64,000 nt of DNA from Anticarsia gemmatalis (lineage: Eukaryota > Arthropoda > Insecta > Lepidoptera > Erebidae): NCBI RefSeq assembly GCF_050436995.1, contig NC_134775.1:3573124-3637123 (forward strand). The letters are read 5' to 3'. Below the pieces are notes generated by a model. It was not told the DNA's origin. It saw only the letters and a list, made by a program, of their open reading frames with translations, and searched no databases. Positions 20,085-31,174 of the stretch are shown here, piece after piece; position 1 is the stretch's first letter, and each line of letters begins with the position of its first letter. The position numbers and the translations under genes are program-made.

Positions 20085-20206
20085 GGCGATTACGTCACGT
20101 GTTCCACGGCCGTTTCTACCAGGGTACTAGGAGTTAGCAAGAGGTATAAGCGCAACGGGGGATGTAATTTCAATGTGTGCGGAAATTCAGAGTCCCCGCC
20201 CATAAA
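20085..20206 (+). repeat. G4C4 unit 13, forward monomer
   Basis: GGCGATTACGTCACGTGTTC, CAGGGTACTAGGAGTTAGCA, AGAGGTA, then GTGTGCGGAAATTCAGAGTC and CCCGCCCATAAA. It is cut at 20206 by the DNA transposon that follows. Confidence 0.62.
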
Positions 20207-22455
20207 TCGCTCCTTGAATACAAAAGGGCCACAACTCAAAAAAAAATGAAAACCGTTTTATTGCAAAAATGACACCTGAACCGCCTATATTTTATAGTAA
20301 AAAAAAACCCCCATCATTTTTGCTTATATTATGGCTACACTGACTTACTGCCCTTTTTGCATTAGCTCACTTTGACAGGTAATGTCAGTGCAAAATAGCC
20401 ACTTTATGAGTTACGCCCAAAAATTTTACGCAAACGCACGTCGGTTGCGTCAAAAAGTGCCACAATCCAAAATATGTCTGTGTTGGATGCAAAATATCAG
20501 GTAAGTGTGATTATATTTTACAATACAAAACTGCCATATTTTGGAAAACGTCCTTTTTGCATTCAAACATTAGTATTTGTTATTTTTTATTTTTTAATAC
20601 AAAATTGCCATATTTGAAATACGTCCTTTTTGCAATCCAATATTAGTTAAGTATAATTATATTTTATAATATAACGGTAGCATATTTTGAAATACGTCCC
20701 TTTTGCATTAAATTATTCTGGAATAAATAATCATTTTTAGCGTGCTAGAATGGGAAGGCCAGAAATATGACCGTTTGGCATGATAATAATTTTAGTTTTC
20801 GTTACAATTTTAAAAACAAAATAATACATTTTGATCCAGGCAAAGGCAAGAGGCACCCTTTCCTTTCAAACTCCTCTTTCAGGGGCAAGATCCGACCAGT
20901 CCTATTTGAATGCGTCTAGGTCATCCCGCCATCTCCATTTAAGTCTCCCGCGTCTGCTATGACCATCCTCTGGCATCCAGTTGGTAGATATGCGGGCCCA
21001 CTTTTCCGAATGCATGTGGTTAATGTGGCCGGCTCAGTTCCATTTCAGCCAGGCGGTCTTCTCCTCTACATCGGCTATGCGAATTTGGGAGCGCAGTATA
21101 GAATTTCGGACGTGATCTATTCTTTTGACGCATAATATACTACGCTCAATCGCTCTCTGGCTCTTTCTGGTTTTCCGTAATGGACCATGTTTAGGCAGCG
21201 TAGGTAAGGACGGGTAGTAGGTATAAACATGTCGACGAGCTTTCGCTTCAGTGACAGTGGAAGGTTACCCTTCATTAGCTCTTTCCTGGACCAGGATCTC
21301 TTTCAGGCACTTGTGACACGTTTGTCCAACTCTTTGTCCCGTCGGTTGTTAAAAGAGGTTATCTGGCCCTAGCAAGTGTACTCGTCGACATAGTCTATGA
21401 CATGCCCGTCTACCTCGACCCTACGTTTTGTGTTGTTGGTCATAACCTGGGTTTTTGTACGGTTCTTACTTAGTCCAATCTGAAGGCTTGCCGTGCTCAG
21501 ATCTTTGAGCATTGATTCGAGTTCCGATGCCGAAATGAGAAGAGGACTATGTCGTCTGCAAAACAAAGATTTGTTAACTGTTTACCACTTACAACTATGC
21601 TTTTGATTGCCATAACACCGCCAGGCTCCCGAAAATTTCTCCGAGGGTGCTGGTAAATTATTTGGGAGATAGCGGGTCTCCCTGTTTCACGCTTCTTTGG
21701 ATTTGTAATGATATTGTTGTCTATTGCTTTGATGAGTTTGATGTATGAAGGTTCGATTCTACATAGTATCTTTAAGTAGGACTTGGATGGAGTGATGATT
21801 CTATGGCGGAATGAGTAATGCTGTCAAAAGCTTTGGAATAATCCACGAATGCTAAATATAAAGGCTTATAAAACTCAAAAACCTTTTCTATTATCTTATT
21901 TCTTTAATACTCCTGCTGCACTCAATCTACTCGTCACGTTACCCATTAATTGATGATGATGATTGATGTTTAATTTTACTAAATAATGAAAGTTACGCAG
22001 AAAGTTGATCTCAATAATTTTACTTACTTAATAAAAAGTTAAGATTTTATAATTTAGATTGTTTAATACAATGTTTTCCTGGTCCATTCAGTTATGGTTT
22101 TACTTATTAATTATTATTAAACCTTTTGATACGGTTTTTTTTACCAAAAAAGTACAATTAACCATTTTTATTTGTAAAACTGTGTTAAATTTTGACATAT
22201 TTTTCATAATTTTAGTTCAAATTTTGAATGCAAAAGGGACTTATATGCTTTTTTCTCTTAATAGGTAACAGCTTTTACAAAGTTTATTTTGTAGATAGAT
22301 AGAGCTAAAAAATACGCATCTAATGATATATTAACATCTTATATTTAATAAATAAATATATGAAATCTTATAAAAAACAGTTTCAAAAATTTGTTTTGGC
22401 TCTCCTGTAAAATTTATAGATTTCGATTTGTGGCCCTTTTGTATTGAAGGAGCGA
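20207..22455. mobile_element. Nonautonomous DNA transposon with ~26-bp terminal inverted repeats
   Basis: Left end TCGCTCCTTGAATACAAAAG followed by GGCCACAA. Right end TTGTGGCCCTTTTGTATTGA followed by AGGAGCGA. The repeats pair except for one mismatch. The ~2.25-kb body has no transposase but contains several dispersed CCTTTTTGCAT/AAAATATG repeats (20.3-20.7 kb) and a decayed RTE. I cannot assign a superfamily. It sits in G4C4 unit 13. Confidence 0.6.
20835..21935 (-). pseudogene. Decayed RTE LINE fragment inside the DNA transposon
   Basis: Read on the minus strand, short open pieces match RTE reverse transcriptase in order. The conserved AFDS-like region lies near 21820-21850, the catalytic FADD region near 21540-21570 as decayed frames, and SLQIGLSKNRTKTQVMTNN at ~21430-21480. 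The WKWRWRDDL-type C-terminus lies near 20930-21060. Multiple frameshifts and stops make it non-coding. It is older and more degraded than the RTE at 3.1-6.25 kb and of a different subfamily. Confidence 0.72.
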
Positions 22456-22740
22456 AATAACTGTAGGGTTGTGGCACAGGATAAATAATAGAACGGGCTA
22501 GCGTCTGCCATACTACTCCTCACTCATTGTAATGAAACTAATATTTAAGTTTTTGTTCACGTTATTTTTATTTTTAAAGTTTTGCACCGTGGATAGGGGA
22601 GAGTGGGTAACAGTCCTCCAGATCACTTTTTTTTTTCAACGATGTAACTCTAAAGTTTACGTCTAAAGTTTGCCTCTCTATATTTAACTCATAACATAGG
22701 TATATAATTAACGATTTTAAACTGTCGCGACTTGTACACA

Positions 22741-22965
22741 TAATATTATAATGTAACGGGTCTTAATCGCGATTGAAAATTAAAGGTTAGAATACCTTAT
22801 ATGTTCACCAGACGTTTCGATCGCATTACAACGACCGTGGTCACGAGCTGACCACGGTCGTTGTAATGCGATCGAAACGTCGGTACGTCGATGCGGTGAA
22901 CATATAAGGTATTCTAACCTTTAATTTTCAATCGCGATTAAGACCCGTTACATTATAATATTATA
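22741..22965. repeat. ~105-bp-arm palindrome, probable Penelope terminal-repeat foldback
   Basis: The arms read from TAATATTATAATGTAACGGG through GGTTAGAATACCTTATATGT to GACGTTTCGATCGCATTACA and ACGACCGTGGTCA, and back, around a CGAGC loop. The TACGTCGATGC insertion is on the right arm only. The CGAAACGT followed by CCACGGTC block resembles the end of the Penelope at 28.2-29.9 kb (GCCGAAACGTTAGG and CCACGGCGAG). I therefore read it as two inverted terminal repeats with the coding body lost. Confidence 0.6.
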
Positions 22966-23404
22966 GGTATATAATCTTTATAAAAAAAGGCATTTGACGA
23001 CGTATACTATATAAAATTTCAAGTTATAGCCACTTTAAACAAAAATGGTAAATGACCAGGCGTTAATCTACTGTGACCCGGGCACGGGTCACAGTGGATT
23101 AACGCCTGGGTGACAGTGAATCGCCTGGGGCACAAAGTATTTATAAAGAAATACACAAGACAGGAGAACTTGGATACTTGTCTTTGTCGTTTGGTTGCTA
23201 TACTTTAGCACATTTTTGCCTTGTTATAGTATTATAAAAATAAAATAAAAAAGCCTTTTATTTCTTGTAAATGAAAAGAAAAATAATAAACAGAGTTTTA
23301 TCTTACTTAAATGCTTAAATTTCTAACTTATTACTACTTAATATTTAATTTTTAACCATTTATTTTAAACAAGTTTAACAACTTTTGTATTATTCTATGT
23401 TTTA

Positions 23405-23720
23405 TAAAATAATCTAATCTACAAGAACCCCTCCGCGGGTGTAGGCCTCCTCCAAAGAAGCCCAAGTGTCTCTATTTTGTGCTATTTGTATCCAGCTCTG
23501 TCCTGCCGTCCTGCGAATGTCATCCCCCCATCTTGTAAGCGGTCTTCCCCTTTGGCGTTTCTCCCACGGGCCTCGTCATAGAGTCGCCCTTTTTGTCCAT
23601 CTCTCGTCTGACAGTCTCGCTACATGTCCCGCCCACTTCCATTTCAGTTTGTGTGCGTAATTGAGTGCATCTGTAGCTTTAGTGATGCTCCTTATTTCTG
23701 TATGGCGTATTCTCTGTATG
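23405..23720 (-). pseudogene. RTE LINE 3' fragment
   Basis: On the minus strand the translation includes LKWKWAGHVARLSDERWTKR, a stop, then RQRGRPLTRWGDDIRRTAG, the conserved C-terminal tail of RTE reverse transcriptases (compare 3.1-3.4 kb). Everything upstream is missing. Confidence 0.75.
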
Positions 23721-24387
23721 GCGTATTCTCTGTTATAGTATTAGTTTTATCTAAATTCAAAACTCTGGTGCCATTTCCAAAGCCAACATGTCTAGCTACA
23801 TTTAACATTATAATTATCAACATTATGACGATTAGAAGACGTTGGCGTTGTAAATGGAATACATACCAGTCGATCTATCAACCGCTCAGAATTTTGGTCA
23901 TCAAATATAAGTTTTGCCCGATTTTAATTTTTCTTACCCGATTACGAGGTATTTTTACCTACAAAAGTAGCAGTTCACTGTGACCCAATATGAAAAGATT
24001 CACTGTAACCCATGGGCCGTTATTGAATGAGAAATTAAACAAGATAAAAACTACAAATTCTATTGACAAAACAAAATTCTTAACAAGAAATGTAGACAAT
24101 AGACAACGTACGACAAAATGAAAATATCCGAATTTCCAATTAACTAGGAGATAATACAAATTTCAAAAAGTCGTAAAAAAAATATTCTTTAATTGTTTAC
24201 TGAGTGGTTTGCAACTGTGAGACTTTTAGCTTTGACAGCGCGTCGACGCCTAGTTAGGAGGAGAGGGGTATGGACGAATGCCTTAAACAATTTTTTACGT
24301 ATGCCTGAGTGTAATACACACTGAGTGATAGTGATTTATTCACTGTACCCCGCGATTCACTGTGACCCACTCTCCCCTACTCGTCAG

Positions 24388-24995
24388 CAGCGTCACTTTT
24401 TCATACCCATTGGCTACTAGTGCCTCAGAAATCACCAGGATATATTTTATAATCGAAGCTGGATATGCAACAGGGACATGAGCGTGTGTGCTGTAGTGGG
24501 GCCCCGCCCATAACGTCACGTTTCATCCGAATATTTAATACTAAGACATCAGATATGACCAAGAGTATTTTTATTAATAACCGGTTAAACATTGTATGTG
24601 TATGTGGGGCTCCGCCTACGACCTGTGTGGGAGTGATTTTTATCGGTGTGAGTGGAAAGATAATTCTTTCTTCTGCAATACCAAAAAGCGCCTTTATTTC
24701 TATCGGCAAACAGACCAACTCGCGTTTTTCACCAGGATAACAAAATTCATCAAGGGTTGCAGGAATTTAAAAAGTGTATAAGTGGATAAGAGAGAGGTTG
24801 TAGGCTATAACACTAGAAGAGAGTGAGAGAGTGAGAGCTCTGTACGCACTATATCATGGGCCCTACAGGCCCACCTTTGCTAGTGTGATAAAATTGAACT
24901 ACACTATGCAATAAATCTCTTGCTAGTTCCTGTTGTCTCAGTAATAGTTGTATATTTGGCACAGGGACGATCTATCATTTATTTGTTTATATTTT
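24388..24995. repeat. Composite G4C4 unit 14: forward, forward, forward-like, reverse
   Basis: Forward starts at 24393 and 24517 (124 bp). Octamer at 24498-24505 and a decayed GGGGCTCCGCC at ~24606. A third forward-like start follows AAAAGCGCCTTTATTTCTAT (CACCAGGATAACAAAATTC). The reverse arm CTCTTGCTAGTTCCTGTTGT, then CTCAGTAATAG, ends GGGACGATCTATCATTTAT. The part order equals unit 6 at 8.9-9.5 kb. Confidence 0.72.
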
Positions 24996-25329
24996 CACAA
25001 ACAAATACAGTGATGTCATAGTTGGCTTAGCTTTAAAACCGAATACACCCATCAAATCACTCAATAAGAATTTCCTATCGATATATTTTTCACGATGTTT
25101 TATGGTGAATTTAACATAAAAAATAACAATCAACGAACAGTCAAATAACAATCTGCTTTCAAATGAAAGCAACAATTTATAAAACTCAATCGAAATATCA
25201 GGTTTTAGAAATATCCCAGAAAACAATCGCACAGAAATGTATTCAAATCAAGTGTTTTTTTTACTTATTTTTACATCTTGTCTCATCTCGTCATCTACAT
25301 CATTTTGTCATCCGTAGGAACTCGACAGA

Positions 25330-25630
25330 AACGTCACGTTTTCATACTCCATTGGATACTAGTGCATCAAAACCAGTAGGAAATATTAATTTCTGGATGC
25401 GTCTGTAAGTTTGTTATAGACTGCTAGTATGTATGTAACAGATATTGAGTGTGTGCAACCGTGGGGCCCCGCCCATAACGTCACGTTTTCCCAAAATATT
25501 GACTACCAGGATATAAGACACTACGAAGAGTCCACTTTGTTGATGGTCGGATAATGGATATGCAATGGTGGTGTGCATTGATGAGAGCCCTTCTGTAACC
25601 GTGTGTATAGTGTTTAAACCGTTATTTGCG
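25330..25630 (+). repeat. G4C4 unit 15: two forward monomers
   Basis: CACG starts at 25335 and 25482 (147 bp). The first has GGATACTAGTGCATCAAAAC and GTGTGCAACCGTGGGGCCCC (octamer 25463-25470). The second has GACTACCAGGATATAAGACA, ACGAAGAG and GGTGTGCATTGATGAGAGCC. Confidence 0.7.
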
Positions 25631-26034
25631 TGGTTGCTTTTTATTTCAAAAAGGTTGAAAAAAGGGAAAGTTATTTGAACTAAACTATTTCCTATTCGGT
25701 GTTACATAAATATTTCATAATTATTTTTCTTATCTTCTTAGTATTAATTTACTTTCAATCTGGACTACTATGAATTAACGTAACCAAACGTCACGAACAA
25801 CAAAATAGTGGAGATGAGATAACTCACCACGAGTCACATCACTCCAGCACTAAAAAGTAATACATATCATATTGTGCACACTTTCTTCCCAATTATTTGT
25901 TTTAACTTATTTTTTTATTGAAATCTTAAAATTTGAAATAGCTTACAAAGCCCCAAATACCAGCAGCAGTGAACAAAATGAAAGCTTTAGTTAAGTTTTT
26001 ATTTTTACATCTTGCTTTCGTCTTGGTAACTCGA
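25631..26034. other. AT-rich spacer
   Basis: No supported feature. CATCTTGCTTTCGTCTTGGT near 26008-26028 also precedes unit 15 (CATCTTGTCTCATCTCGTC), so this spacer is part of a larger duplicated block. Confidence 0.45.
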
Positions 26035-26420
26035 CTGAAACGTCGCGTTTTCGAACTTTCTGGATACTAGTGCATCAGAAACCACTAGGAGATATTCTGT
26101 TCTGAAAGCGGTTTGGGTGTTTGTATCAGATAAATGAATGTGTGCATAAATGGGACCCCGCCCATAAGGTCACGTTTTCGTACTTTTTTGGATACAAGTG
26201 CATCAGAAATTACTAAGAGATATTTTGTTCTAGAAGCGGCTGTATATTTGTAACATAGAGAAACAAGTGTGTGCATCGGTGAGGCCCCGCCCATAACGTC
26301 ACGTTTTCCCAAAAGATTGACTACTAGGACTTTAGACACTGACAAGAGTACATTTTATTAATAGCCGGATATACGCTTGTGGTGTGCATTGGTGGTTCCC
26401 CTTAGGTAGCTGTGTGTAGC
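26035..26420 (+). repeat. G4C4 unit 16: three forward monomers in exact tandem
   Basis: Box 1 starts at 26043, 26171 and 26300, so the period is 128-129 bp. All three keep GTGCATCAGAAAC-like box 2 and a CGCCCATAA end. The cores are decayed (GGGACCCCGCC, GAGGCCCCGCC). The unit's reverse end appears after the mariner, as ATTAAATGACGCAATAGTCG at ~27776-27795. Confidence 0.75.
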
Positions 26421-26482
26421 ATTTTTATCATTGGTCAAGAAGATGATTTTAGTGAAAAAAAAACCCCTCCGATTAGTACTTA

Positions 26483-27769
26483 GGTCACTACTTATATTTT
26501 GAGCCTTGATGAATCTGATTGTTTTAGACGTCGTTTGGTGTTTTCATCGTAAAGTTTGACATTTTTGACTACTACATTCCGAAGAACGTTTTGAAATCTG
26601 CGCTGAAAATATTTTCAATATCGGTGATTGAAAATTATAAGTGTGCGGAAAAATGGCATTAGGATGGTTAACATTTTCGTGCAATGATTTTTTACGATTT
26701 TCGACGTGACTTATGGAAACCGTCGTGTCTATATCGACTTATTTCTTATTTTGGCAGTAAACTCCGATCCTTTGAAAATTTTAAACGCTGATATGTAGAG
26801 TTCTATTATAATAATTTTTCCCTCGCCAATCAAATTCCTGAAGGTCGTCCAAGGTCACCAGTTGTGTCCGAAAAATCCATGCTGTGCGAAAATTAATTAT
26901 GGCTTTTGCCTTTCACTGATACATCAGTAGATAGACACAATTTTGAACATTACTTCCACTCTTAAATATAAAATATTAGGTGACAACATATCCGTTTAGA
27001 AGATTTTTTCTAAATGTACTGAAATATTTTTCACAAGAATTTGTAAAGGTGCTCGCGCCGGTTAGTGCAAATAAATGCTTGAAAAATCTTTCGTTTTGCT
27101 TCAAAATACGTGTATCAAATCGTGATAGAACACGGATCTAGGATCTATGCGCATGAGCCAAAAAAGAAACACCAGTCGACTTTATGGGTGCTTTTAGAAG
27201 AACCAAATCCAGAAAAAGTTATTCGCGCTAGAAGCATTTCGAAACAAATGGTCCCTTGATTTTTTATAAAAACTTTGTCACGGCACAAAGTGTCTTTAGA
27301 AAAATGCAGAATGGTAAAATTTTATTAAATTACAACCAAAAGTTTGCCCAAAGTCTTGTTTAAAATATGGAAAAACCACAAAATCCTACAGGTCGAGTTC
27401 CATAAAAACAATGTCAGCCTTTACGCATCTTGTTAAACAAGCGGCTATTATGTGCACGAAAAAATCGAATTAATGAGTCTCTTGCCATACCGTTACAGTT
27501 TGACATCAAATGATTTTATTTAGATCCAAAACGTCAAAAATAAATACCGTAAACATTGATTTTTCATCGCCTCAAGAAACAGGTTATGCTTTTAAACACC
27601 CTGTTTTTTGAGGGGTCTACGGGAAAGAAAAAAAAATATTAAAAAAATATTTCGATCGGATAAAAATCTATCTAGATCATGCATAAGAATACCCGAGAAC
27701 ACGATAAAGTAGTTTTCACTCACATATTTACGGTTTTTCATAGTTAGGCTCAAAATATAAGTAGTGGCC
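26483..27769 (+). pseudogene. Decayed mariner transposon (cecropia-like)
   Basis: A 1287-bp element has inverted ends GGTCACTACTTATATTTTGA-GCC and its complement, with TA outside the left end. The internal translation in shifting frames still shows mariner transposase blocks in order. These are EGRPRSPVVSEK (~26840), YEPKKKHQSTLWVLL then EEPNPEKVIRARSISKQM (~27155-27250), and a TSNDFYL-like remnant of the third catalytic Asp block (~27510). Stops and frameshifts are frequent, so it is dead. The length matches complete mariners (~1.3 kb). It interrupts G4C4 unit 16. Confidence 0.82.
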
Positions 27770-28089
27770 CACGTATTAAATGACGCAATAGTCGTCTCTA
27801 ACTTAAATTAAGCCTATTTTCATCCTATTAGATTAATTGTTTCTTTTCCATGTATCCTGTTATTTTTCTATATTAACTTACCTTAGGAAACGTACAAGTG
27901 AATTTAACGATAAACTAAAGGTGAGGAAATCATTAATTACAATTCAAGTGTTAAAAATATCTTCATCTTAAGTTACTGTTAGTATTTATAAAATTATACA
28001 TAACATTATTATAAACTTTTATTCTAACAATTTATATCAACTTTTCAACAAAGATTTAAAAAGCTCACATCGAGTTTTGGGACATAAAA
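27770..28089. other. Outer end of unit 16 and AT-rich spacer
   Basis: AAATGACGCAATAGTCGTCT at 27780-27799 is the outer end of unit 16. The remainder has no supported feature. Confidence 0.5.
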
Positions 28090-28202
28090 AATAGCACGTT
28101 TTCCACAACATTGAGTACTAGGATATCAAAAGATACCTAGAGCTTTAAAATACATCTATAGCCGGGGCCCCAACACGTGTCAATCATCATAAAGCACTGT
28201 TA

Positions 28203-29920
28203 TAACTTTTAAACTCTCGCGTTGCATGTTTAATGTATAATAGAATACGGGAATTAACGCGAACACGCATTTTACCTTAAAATGCCTAACGTTTCGGCGC
28301 AGGTTGCACTCGCCGTGGTCCCAGGCAGACTGGAGCAGCGATGACAGGACTTCGTGTATATGAGGCGGACGAATGTCCATCCACCCTCATATTTTGATTT
28401 TTCCAACCGCCACCACACACTACACTAACCGTGTCCCTATTCTGTGAGCTAACTGGCACTTCGTCCAGATTATTAAGGACCTTAGATTGGAACCGGGCGA
28501 TGTCATGGTGAGTTTTGACGTCGAGTCGCTCTTCACCAATGTTCCAATTAAGGAGTGTTTGGACGTGGTAAAGACCAAGCTAGAGGACAACGAGATGCCG
28601 TTTAACTATATTGATCTACTTAAAAACTGTTTGGACGGCAACTACTTCCTTTTCCAAGGCCAACATTACCTTCAGATTGATGGCGTCGCAATGGGCAGCC
28701 CCGTTGCCCCTGCACTGGCTAATCTCTGGATGGAGCACTTTGAGGAGAAAGCATTGGCACTCGGACCAAAAACCATACGGCTTTGGAAAAGATATGTGGA
28801 CGACATCTTCTGCATTATCCAAGGAGGTCAACAGGAAGTAGATCAATATCTAGAACACCTAAACTCCATTCACCCTAACATGAGGTTCACCTATGAAATG
28901 GAGACGGACAGGTCGTTGTCATTCCTAGATGTGAGGGTTGCCGCGAAACCCGATGGATCCTTATCACACTGTGTTTACCGGAAACCGACACACACAGATA
29001 GATACCTGCACGCTACATCACATCACCATCCTCGTCACTTGCAGTCCGTTATGACGTCACTGAAGAACAGAGCTCATGACCTCTGTGACCCTGAACATGT
29101 TGGGAAGGAGCTGGAACATGTTCAGGAGGTACTACGAATGAACGGATACCACGTAAGTCGACGAAGGAACAGGATCACGAAACGGAGTAAACATCCGGAG
29201 GTCAACAGACAGCCCGCCTACTTGCCCTACGTCAGAGGAGTGACTGATAAGATCGGGAATGTATTGAAACAATACAGCATCAGCACAGTGTTCACGCCGG
29301 GGGCAAAAGTCAGCAGCATGGTGGGCACACCGAAGGATGTACTACCGTTTCAAACACCAGGTGTCTACAAGATCAACTGCAGCTGCGGTAGTTCCTACAT
29401 AGGCCAGACTAAGCGGTCGATAGCTGAAAGGGTCAAGGAACATATCGCCGCTGTTAAGAACCGTCAAATCAGCAAGTCAGCCATTGCGGAACATCTACTC
29501 GAAGCAGGAACTAATCACTGGATTGAGTTCCATCGCCCTCAAGTCCTCTCCACTGAACGACATTTCTACTCGAGGATTGTTCGTGAAGCGATCGAAATCA
29601 AGAAACACTCAAATTTCAATCGGGAAGACGGCTTCAAATTATCCGCGACGTGGAATCCAGTGATTACTGTTACAAAACCTCGCTATGTTTCGCAATCGGT
29701 TAGCTCACAGAATAGGGACACGGTTAGTGTAGCGTGTGGTGGCGGTTGGAAAAATCAAAATATGAGGGTGGATGGACATTCGTCCGCCTCATATACACGA
29801 AGTCCTGTCATCGCTGCTCCAGTCTGCCTGGGACCACGGCGAGTGCAACCTGCGCCGAAACGTTAGGCATTTTAAGGTAAAATGCGTGTTCGCGTTAATT
29901 CCCGTATTCTATTATACATT
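28203..29920 (+). mobile_element. Penelope-like element with inverted terminal arm and 14-bp target duplication
   Basis: Direct repeats ATAAAGCACTGTTA at 28189-28202 and 29921-29934 flank it. Its two ends are 222-bp inverted copies of each other (28232-28453 and 29699-29920), nearly identical. This is the classic Penelope arrangement in which an inverted partial copy sits upstream of a 5'-truncated body. Another 29 bp (28203-28231) lies outside the left arm. The right arm is the native 3' terminal repeat, and it contains the CCGAAACGTTAGG box discussed in the findings. Confidence 0.88.
28454..29866 (+). pseudogene. Penelope reverse transcriptase plus GIY-YIG endonuclease, N-terminally truncated
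   Basis: The frame is open from the inverted-arm junction (28454) to 29866. The nominal first codon at 28487 is TTG, so no native start remains. The RT palm is visible: VSFDVESLFTNVP with the first catalytic Asp, DGVAMGSPVAPALANLW, and catalytic RYVDDIFCII (~28792-28821). Then come SFLDVRV and YRKPTHTDRYLHATSHH. The C-terminal GIY-YIG nuclease starts GVYKINCSCGSSYIGQTKRS (~29360-29420) and extends to NFNREDGFKLS. The frame runs on into the terminal repeat. The N-terminal RT fingers are lost, so this copy is inactive although the remaining codons are undamaged. Penelopes copy RNA at chromosome nicks made by the GIY-YIG domain. Confidence 0.9.
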
Positions 29921-30305
29921 ATAAAGCACTGTTACTGTGTGCATATAGTGAAAATTTATTGGCTGGACCTGCTATAGACTTACAACACGCCTAACATTTG
30001 TAGATGGTGGGAGCCCCATGCAGGTATATATAGGTGTATGATCACTGAATTCTTATACTCTTATTCGCTTTTGATGCTCTAGTATCGTGAGGTATAAAAT
30101 GACGCAATCACACTTCTTGCAAGCAGAAATTTAAAGCTAAGCTGTTCAATAAAACTAAGTTCATGGTGAAATTTACTTGTTGTTCTTGAAATTATATTAG
30201 ACATAATAATATGCGTGACGCTGTAAAAGTTTATTGGTTTAGACGGTTAAAATATTTCTTTATCTTAAAAAAAAAATATCCTCATTTTATGTTATCAATA
30301 GCAGA

Positions 30306-30545
30306 AATGCGCCCATAGCCAGTTGCACTCACCGGTCGGTAAACAATCCGTAGGTTAAACATGTTTGGCGCGGTCATTCCATAGAAAGGTGACATAGTGG
30401 TATTATTTGAACTGGACGTCTCCTTGCTTCGGAAGACGCAAATTGTCTGTCCCGGTTTATGTCTATTAAGATAACAGCCGTTAAGCCATGTTAAAGACCT
30501 TCGGGCGGCTTGAATAATTTTGAGACTAGGTTGACCACTAACCAT
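30306..30545 (+). mobile_element. SINE with 5S-rRNA-like head, copy 1
   Basis: GCGCCCATAGCCAGTTGCAC, CACCGGTCGGTAAACAATCC, TTGGCGCGGTCATTCCATAG and GTGACATAGTGGTATT precede CTTCGGAAGACGC and GTCCCGG. The other copy at 33.7-34.0 kb reads GATGGGTGACCGC at the same place, as in the 5S rRNA 3' region. That suggests a 5S-derived (SINE3-like) element. Orientation and end points are approximate. Confidence 0.5.
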
Positions 30546-30664
30546 ACTACAAGAAGAAGTTATAAAACGTTAACAAATGCGAATGTTACTAACTTTAAAC
30601 AGCAATGTGTGTGCTGTTGTTTGTTTCTAGTATATTTCGTTGCAATGTACCAATATAACGTATG

Positions 30665-30850
30665 TATATTATTTTGGCAATAGTCACGTTTTCCAAAACA
30701 TTGATAACTAGGATATCAAAACCTCGCAGGAGTATTTCATACACTCCGCCTAGGCCCTGGGTGTGCACTAGTGTGCAGAGTGCATATGTACATGAGGGGC
30801 CCCGCCTATAATTTGCATGTAAGTGTTGTGTCTGGGTTTTGGTCTGAGCG
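30665..30850 (+). repeat. G4C4 unit 18, forward monomer
   Basis: GTCACGTTTTCCAAAACATT, GATAACTAGGATATCAAAAC, GCACTAGTGTGC, octamer 30796-30803 with CGCCTATAA. It is paralogous to unit 11 at 18.38 kb. Confidence 0.72.
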
Positions 30851-31171
30851 ATATTCATTAAACGCCTGTGGTATGAAACAAAGTTCATGCGACTACCGAC
30901 CAAGAGGTCTTTAGTACGTGTTTATATTATATGAGCCAAAAATATAAACTTATTTTAAAACACATCGATATCATTTTGTGTGGGCTTTAACTGAAAATAT
31001 TGTTTTTTTAGACATTACAATATCTTAGTAACAACAACTCAATATCAGAACATTTGCTGGTTGGGTTTGTTGCATTTTAATTCTACTATTTAATCAAATA
31101 ACATTAATCCTTCATACTGAAAACTGAAAAATAAATGTAAATTGTAAAAAAAAAATCTAACTTATCATTCA

Positions 31172-31174
<3 letters not shown>
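30851..31174. other. AT-rich spacer
   Basis: No supported feature. Confidence 0.45.

Larger units (their letters stand above)
22596..24378. mobile_element. Nonautonomous DNA transposon, GGGGAGAGTGGGT ends
   Basis: Left end GGGGAGAGTGGGTAACAGT at 22596. Right end ATTCACTGTGACCCACTCTC and CCC to 24378. TA lies outside both ends. Inside, the terminal motif recurs: a hairpin at 23057-23108 (arms CAGGCGTTAATCTACTGTGA and CCCG, one mismatch, loop GGCA), GATTCACTGTAACCC near 24000, and GATTCACTGTGACCC again at the right end. It carries no transposase. Penelope and RTE fragments have inserted into it. Confidence 0.6.
28090..30115. repeat. G4C4 unit 17, split by a Penelope element
   Basis: Forward arm at 28090-28188: GCACGTTTTCCACAACATTG, AGTACTAGGATATCAAAAG, octamer 28164-28171. 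The remaining half is at 29935-30115: TGGTGGGAGCCCCATGCAGG, CTTTTGATGCTCTAGTATCG, AAAATGACGCAATCAC. The 14-bp duplication ATAAAGCACTGTTA on both sides of the Penelope shows the unit was once continuous. Confidence 0.72.
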
